Below, in pieces: positions 60,818-64,000 of a DNA stretch of 64,000 nucleotides. The notes beneath the pieces are model-generated. The model ran no database searches, was not told where the DNA came from, and saw only the letters and a program-made list of their open reading frames with translations. The stretch is from Halorubrum sp. PV6 (lineage in GTDB: Archaea; Halobacteriota; Halobacteria; Halobacteriales; Haloferacaceae): the NCBI RefSeq assembly GCF_003990725.2, contig NZ_CP030064.1:2108001-2172000 (forward strand), written 5' to 3'. The position numbers and the translations under genes are program-made. How positions within the stretch are numbered: the first letter of the stretch is position 1; the number at the start of each line of letters is the position of its first letter.

Positions 60818-61051
60818 TCAGTTCGTCCGTCGGTTCGACGAGGCGAGGGAGCCGCCCTCGCGGCGCTTGGCGACGATGCCGAACAGCAGCAGCGCGCTCG
60901 GGACGAACAACAGCGCGCCCAGCGCGGTGACGATATCGTCGTGGGCGAGTCCGAAGGCGACGCCGCCGAGTCCGGCGAGCAGCGCGGCGACCGCCGGGAC
61001 CAGCAGCCGGTTTCGCAGCGCATCCGGTCGAATGCGGGGTGTTCGTACCAT
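60818..61051 (-). CDS. Small two-helix membrane protein, 77 aa
   Basis: ATG at 61051; basic start MVRTPRIRPDALRNRLL, then VPAVAALLAGLGGVAFGLAH and IVTALGALLFVPSALLLFGI, and a basic/Ser tail. It is convergent with the cydAB operon and has a promoter at 61077-61086 flanked by three nested palindromes (61058-61104), one of them matching the cluster operator. Function unknown. Confidence 0.65.
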   Translation of the reverse strand: MVRTPRIRPDALRNRLLVPAVAALLAGLGGVAFGLAHDDIVTALGALLFVPSALLLFGIVAKRREGGSLASSNRRTN

Positions 61052-61057
61052 ACAGGA

Positions 61058-61073
61058 CGACGTAAGTACGTCG
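61058..61073. promoter_or_regulatory. Palindrome CGACGTA-AG-TACGTCG
   Basis: Perfect seven-base arms, two-base loop, between the TATA element (61077-61086) and the start of the 77-residue gene at 61051. Position fits a repressor operator. Confidence 0.6.
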
Positions 61074-61089
61074 ACCCCATATCAGGGGT
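61074..61089. promoter_or_regulatory. Palindrome ACCCC-ATATCA-GGGGT over the TATA element
   Basis: Five-base arms enclosing ATATCA, adjacent to the previous palindrome and directly followed by the operator-like site at 61091. Confidence 0.5.
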
Positions 61090-61090
61090 G

Positions 61091-61104
61091 TTGTCGCAAG
61101 CCAA
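61091..61104. promoter_or_regulatory. Operator site 4: TTGTC-GCAA-GCCAA
   Basis: One mismatch from perfect; just upstream of the TATA element of the 77-residue gene and about 105 bases before the HTH_10 regulator start on the other strand. Confidence 0.6.
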
Positions 61105-61207
61105 CGACCGAGACGCCCGCTGACGGTCCGACAGACCGGCCTCGTCGGCGGCGCTGCAGCGACGGCCCGCGGAACCGAGACCGCTTACAAAACGAGTTCA
61201 CCGCCAG

Positions 61208-61927
61208 ATGTACGACTTCAGCTTCGAGATAACCTACGACCCCGGCGTCGACGACTACGTCGACCTGTTCATCGAACACGAGTCCCTCCGGTCTGAGGCC
61301 ATCTACTCGTGTCTCGCGCCGACGGAACTGTGGACGCTCGAATCGGTAACCGGCGACCCGAGCGCGCTCGCGACCGTCGACGACCTGCTCTTAGACGAGT
61401 CCGTCGACCGCGAGTCGATCAGCGCTCGGTCGTGTAACTCGACGCGGATCGCCAGCCTGTTGACCGAAGAGCAGCGTCGACGCGTCGCGTACACGTACGT
61501 CACCGACGTGGACTACTGCGAGTCGGTGCCGCTTATCGCGGCGAAGTACGTCGACGACGGCGTGTTGTTCGAGCAGACGCGAACCGGCGACACGGTTCGG
61601 TGGCGCGTGCTGGTACAGGACGACTCGAAGATCGGGCTCCTGTACGACACCCTCTCCGCGAAGCTCGGCGAGGGGCTGTCGTTCTCGTTTACCCACCTGA
61701 CGGAGGTCGACCACTGGGAGAGCGGCCTGCTCTCGCGTGCGGACGTTCGCGCCGAGCAGCGCGAGATCCTGAACGTGGCCGTCGAGCGCGGCTACTTCGA
61801 GACGCCGCGGGAGGTCACCCTCGACGAACTCGCCGACGAACTCGGCTTGCCCCGCTCGACCGCCTCGTATCGGCTCCGACGAGCGACCGCAGAGCTGGCG
61901 AAGCGATTCGTCGATCAGCAACTATGA
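61208..61927 (+). CDS. HTH_10 (bacterio-opsin activator-like) regulator
   Basis: 239 residues. N-terminal sensor part (YDFSFEITYDPGVDDYVDLF to VRWRVLVQDDSKIGLLYDTL) and C-terminal HTH_10 DNA-binding domain VTLDELADELGLPRSTASYR LRRATAELAKRF. Cysteines at SCNSTR and DYCESV might be redox-active. A TTACAAAACG element about 27 bases upstream gives a leaderless start. Its stop overlaps the rhodanese ATG (ATGA), so it is the operon leader and a candidate regulator of the bd/SQR cluster. Confidence 0.88.
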   Translation: MYDFSFEITYDPGVDDYVDLFIEHESLRSEAIYSCLAPTELWTLESVTGDPSALATVDDLLLDESVDRESISARSCNSTRIASLLTEEQRRRVAYTYVTDVDYCESVPLIAAKYVDDGVLFEQTRTGDTVRWRVLVQDDSKIGLLYDTLSAKLGEGLSFSFTHLTEVDHWESGLLSRADVRAEQREILNVAVERGYFETPREVTLDELADELGLPRSTASYRLRRATAELAKRFVDQQL

Positions 61928-62844
61928 CGACCGAGAATCCATCGAACGACGGGGAGCGGCGACGGAGCGACGCATCGACAGACACGGCGTACCCGGCGGA
62001 CGTGCTCGTCAGTCCCGACTGGGTCGACGCGCGACTCGACCGGTTCGTCGACGACGACCCCGCCTTCCGACTGCTCGAAGTCGACGTCAACACCGCGTTC
62101 TACGACACGGGTCACGTGCCGGGGGCGGTCCGCGTCGACTGGCGAACGGACCTGCGGTCGGCGGCGGCACACGACATCCTCGGGCCGGCGGAGATGGAGT
62201 CGTTCCTCGGCTCGCGCGGGATCACCGAGGACACGACCGTCGTCGTCTACGGGGACAACTCGAACTGGTTCGCCGCCCACCTGTACTGGCAGCTCACGTA
62301 CTACGGACACCCCGACGTTCGGATCATGGACGGCGGCCGCGAGTACTGGATGGACTACGAGTACCCGACCGCGACCGGCCCGGTCGACCCGCAGACGGTG
62401 TCGTACGGCGGCACGCTGTCGCCGCCGGCGAATCCGGGAGTCCGGGCCTACCGCGACGAGGTGCGAGAGGCGCTCGACACCGAGACGAAGCTGATCGACG
62501 TGCGGCTGCACGAGGAGTTCCGGGGGGAGATTACGAAGCCGCCGGGTAGCAACGAGGGGGCCGTGCGGGGCGGACACATCCCCGGAGCGACGAACGTCTT
62601 CTGGGCCGAAAACGTCCGGCCCGACGGGCGGTTCAAGTCGCCCGCGGATCTCCGGGAGGTGTACGCGTCGTACGGGTTCGCCCCCGACGACGACGTGATC
62701 GTCTACTGTCGGATCGGGGAGCGGTCGTCGGTCACGTGGTTCGTCCTCGAACAGCTACTCGGGTACGAACGCGTGCGAAACTACGACGGCTCGTGGACCG
62801 AGTGGGGGAACATGATCGGCGTGCCCATCGAGGTCGGCGACTGA
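61924..62844 (+). CDS. Two-domain sulfurtransferase (rhodanese/thiosulfate type)
   Basis: 306 residues from ATG at 61924. Two rhodanese domains: the first inactive-like (LVSPDWVDARLDRFVDDD to MDGGREYWMDYEYPT), the second with active-site loop VIVYCRIGERSSVTWFVLEQ, where Cys is persulfidated and the CRxGxR pocket is typical of thiosulfate sulfurtransferases. Moves sulfane sulfur to cyanide, thiol or protein acceptors. In this cluster it can accept sulfur made by SQR. Operon with the HTH_10 regulator. Confidence 0.93.
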   Translation: MTTENPSNDGERRRSDASTDTAYPADVLVSPDWVDARLDRFVDDDPAFRLLEVDVNTAFYDTGHVPGAVRVDWRTDLRSAAAHDILGPAEMESFLGSRGITEDTTVVVYGDNSNWFAAHLYWQLTYYGHPDVRIMDGGREYWMDYEYPTATGPVDPQTVSYGGTLSPPANPGVRAYRDEVREALDTETKLIDVRLHEEFRGEITKPPGSNEGAVRGGHIPGATNVFWAENVRPDGRFKSPADLREVYASYGFAPDDDVIVYCRIGERSSVTWFVLEQLLGYERVRNYDGSWTEWGNMIGVPIEVGD

Positions 62845-62910
62845 GGGCCGGTGGGCGCCCGGCGCGAGCCGGGCCGAGAGCGGTGCACCGCGACGAGTCG
62901 AGCACGCGAG

Positions 62911-62924
62911 TTGTCCTACGACAA
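62911..62924. promoter_or_regulatory. Operator site 5: TTGTC-CTAC-GACAA
   Basis: Perfect five-base arms, 67 bases after the rhodanese stop and before the winged-helix gene; a TGATACG element follows within about 15-20 bases. Confidence 0.6.
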
Positions 62925-62945
62925 GCGTACACACTACCTGATACG

Positions 62946-62962
62946 CTCGTGAGTTACACGAG
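62946..62962. promoter_or_regulatory. Inverted repeat CTCGTG-AGTTA-CACGAG
   Basis: Perfect six-base arms in the promoter region of the winged-helix gene at 63048, a possible auto-regulatory site. Confidence 0.5.
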
Positions 62963-63047
62963 TGAGACACGTCCACTCCAAAGCGGCTCACCGGGGCACA
63001 TCGCAGAGCGAACCGACAGGTCGACCGGGGATAGCGGGTCCGGCCCG

Positions 63048-63413
63048 ATGAGCAGAGTCGACACCGGTGACGAGGAGCCGGCGTCCATCGAGCGACTCCT
63101 CAACGCCCTCAGCGCCGAAACGACCCGAGAGATTCTCACGACGCTCAGCGAGCCGATGACGGTCGCGGAGCTGGTCGCCGAGTGTGACATCTCGAGTTCC
63201 ACCGTGTACCGGCGGCTGAACCTCCTCAGCGACATCGGGGTCGTCGAAGAACAGATCGTGGTCAACGGCGACGGCGAGCAGTGCAGCCGGTACGAACGCA
63301 ACATCGAGCGGTTCTCCGTCTCCGTCGGCGAGGACGGGCAGCTCACGGCGCGCGGCGTCGGGTTGGGCGGGGACGGGACCGAAGAGAGAACGTGGAACGA
63401 AGAGGGGTCGTAG
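63048..63413 (+). CDS. ArsR/winged-helix transcriptional regulator
   Basis: 121 residues. Winged helix: IERLLNALSAETTREILTTL, then SEPMTVAELVAECDISSSTV as the recognition helix and YRRLNLLSDIGVVEEQIVVN as wing. The C-terminal GDGEQCSRYERNIERFSV carries one Cys. Haloarchaeal ArsR-like regulators of this length often sense redox or metals. ATG 63048 is the only family-like start. Candidate for binding the TTGTC-N4-GACAA sites. Confidence 0.85.
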   Translation: MSRVDTGDEEPASIERLLNALSAETTREILTTLSEPMTVAELVAECDISSSTVYRRLNLLSDIGVVEEQIVVNGDGEQCSRYERNIERFSVSVGEDGQLTARGVGLGGDGTEERTWNEEGS

Positions 63414-63491
63414 GCGACGCGCCGGTCGGTGTGCGCGGACGGCGTCGACCGCGCGGTGCGGCGTCCCACGGTGAGACGGTAGCCATGACAT

Positions 63492-63512
63492 AAATGTATA
63501 GGATACACATTT
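63492..63512. promoter_or_regulatory. Inverted repeat AAATGT-N9-ACATTT
   Basis: Perfect six-base arms with a nine-base spacer, downstream of the winged-helix gene, about 90 bases before the last gene. Same arm/spacer geometry as the 54111 operator, but different letters. Confidence 0.45.
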
Positions 63513-63527
63513 CTACAGCCCCTTGAG

Positions 63528-63539
63528 CGCTAACTAGCG
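63528..63539. promoter_or_regulatory. Inverted repeat CGCTA-AC-TAGCG
   Basis: Five-base arms. It follows the previous palindrome in the promoter gap of the last gene; may be chance. Confidence 0.35.
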
Positions 63540-63600
63540 AGCACAAGCAACCCAGTAAATGAGGTATTTAAACCATTAAAGTAGAGAATTTCGCCGAATA

Positions 63601-63996
63601 ATGACAGGACTTATCCCGCACCCCACACGCATTTATATTGTGGTGAACTCACAAAACAACTCGGCGAGTCGGATCGGCTCACTCACGCAGCTCCAGTGGC
63701 TGGCGGTCGCGTTGGTCCTCGTCACGGGGGTGCTACACGTGTACGCGGGGGTCGTCGAAGGGCGGGTTCCCGTGGCGCTCGCGGGCGTCGGTTACGCCGG
63801 CGCGCTCGCGCTCTTCTTCCGCGACTACCGGCGGCGGCTACTCTACCTGATCGGGGTCCCGTACACGGCCGTGCAGTTCCCCATCTGGATCGTCGCGAAA
63901 ACGGAGTACGGCGTCGTCGACTACGTTGACAAGGCGGCGCAAGCCGTCCTGATCGTCGTCTTGGTCTACCTGTACCTGAACGCTCCGTCCGAGTGA
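63601..63996 (+). CDS. Haloarchaeal membrane protein, three to four helices
   Basis: 131 residues from ATG at 63601 (an ATTAAAGTA element is about 25 bases upstream); GTG at 63640 or 63643 would give a shorter form starting MVNSQNNSASRIGSL, closer to the first helix and perhaps the true start. Helices: LQWLAVALVLVTGVLHVYAG, RVPVALAGVGYAGALALFFR, LLYLIGVPYTAVQFPIWIVA and AAQAVLIVVLVYLYLNAP. No named family; halophile-specific. It closes the cluster. Confidence 0.7.
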   Translation: MTGLIPHPTRIYIVVNSQNNSASRIGSLTQLQWLAVALVLVTGVLHVYAGVVEGRVPVALAGVGYAGALALFFRDYRRRLLYLIGVPYTAVQFPIWIVAKTEYGVVDYVDKAAQAVLIVVLVYLYLNAPSE

Positions 63997-64000
63997 GCCG

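Noticed and set aside
1..64000. tRNA, rRNA, insertion sequences, integrases or prophage genes
   Set aside because: No transposase, integrase or capsid-like protein and no tRNA-like cloverleaf was noticed by eye; absence is not proven without a tRNA scan.

Overview
The window is chromosomal DNA of a haloarchaeon, probably a Halorubrum-like member of the Haloferacales. The evidence is very high GC, strongly acidic proteins, many leaderless genes with a TATA box 24-31 bases before the start codon, overlapping ATGA/GTGA gene junctions, and archaeal markers (PriS, GINS, pelota, PAN, RtcB/archease, HMG-CoA reductase, CofH, HalX and bacterio-opsin-activator-like regulators). I saw no rRNA, tRNA, transposase, CRISPR array or prophage.

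Layout. 0-10 kb: end of a GTP cyclohydrolase III gene, a HAD phosphatase, a DUF92 membrane protein, GNAT, hisI, several small conserved halophile proteins, an O-acetyltransferase, priS followed by a frameshifted GINS gene, a DUF998 protein and a beta-CASP nuclease. 10-13.6 kb: a surface-protein neighbourhood (winged-helix/TM regulator, single-anchor protein, DUF1102 secreted protein). 13.6-25 kb: inositol-phosphatase-like protein, TauE/SafE exporter with tiny partner ORFs, membrane hydrolase, ABC-2 transporter operon with an adhesin-like NEW3/CARDB protein, aminotransferase, and a coiled-coil / Zn-protein / RAD55-like trio. 24-45 kb: GHMP enzyme, cupin, a stand-alone YcaO protein, TbsP regulator, glyA, pelota, membrane proteins, alpha/beta hydrolase, RtcB-archease-DUF502 operon, HMG-CoA reductase, cofH, PAN. 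45-53 kb: HalX response regulator, amphi-Trp protein, M29 aminopeptidase, acetamidase/formamidase, a membrane histidine kinase with an AT-rich start, a DUF6293-type regulator, pyruvoyl arginine decarboxylase and an aspartoacylase-like enzyme.

The most coherent accessory system is 53.2-64 kb: UspA-type stress protein, bile-acid:Na+/arsenite-type permease, DUF1641 protein, sulfide:quinone-reductase-like flavoprotein, small membrane proteins, cytochrome bd oxidase (cydAB), an HTH_10 regulator overlapping a two-domain rhodanese, and a winged-helix regulator. Together they suggest sulfide (or other electron donor) oxidation into the quinone pool, bd oxidase as sulfide-tolerant terminal oxidase, and rhodanese handling sulfane sulfur. 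Five intergenic sites here match one palindrome, TTG(T/G)C-N4-G(A/C)CAA, each just upstream of a candidate TATA element, which suggests a local regulon. A second palindrome, ATATTGT-N9-ACAATAT, lies before the stress-protein gene and recurs in partial form before the permease.

Other points: the GINS gene is broken by a missing C in a C-run inside its linker; tandem repeats lie before glyA (3 x 23 bp) and after the ABC permease (3 x 27 bp, hairpin-forming). Functions are from family recognition by eye; no database search was run.
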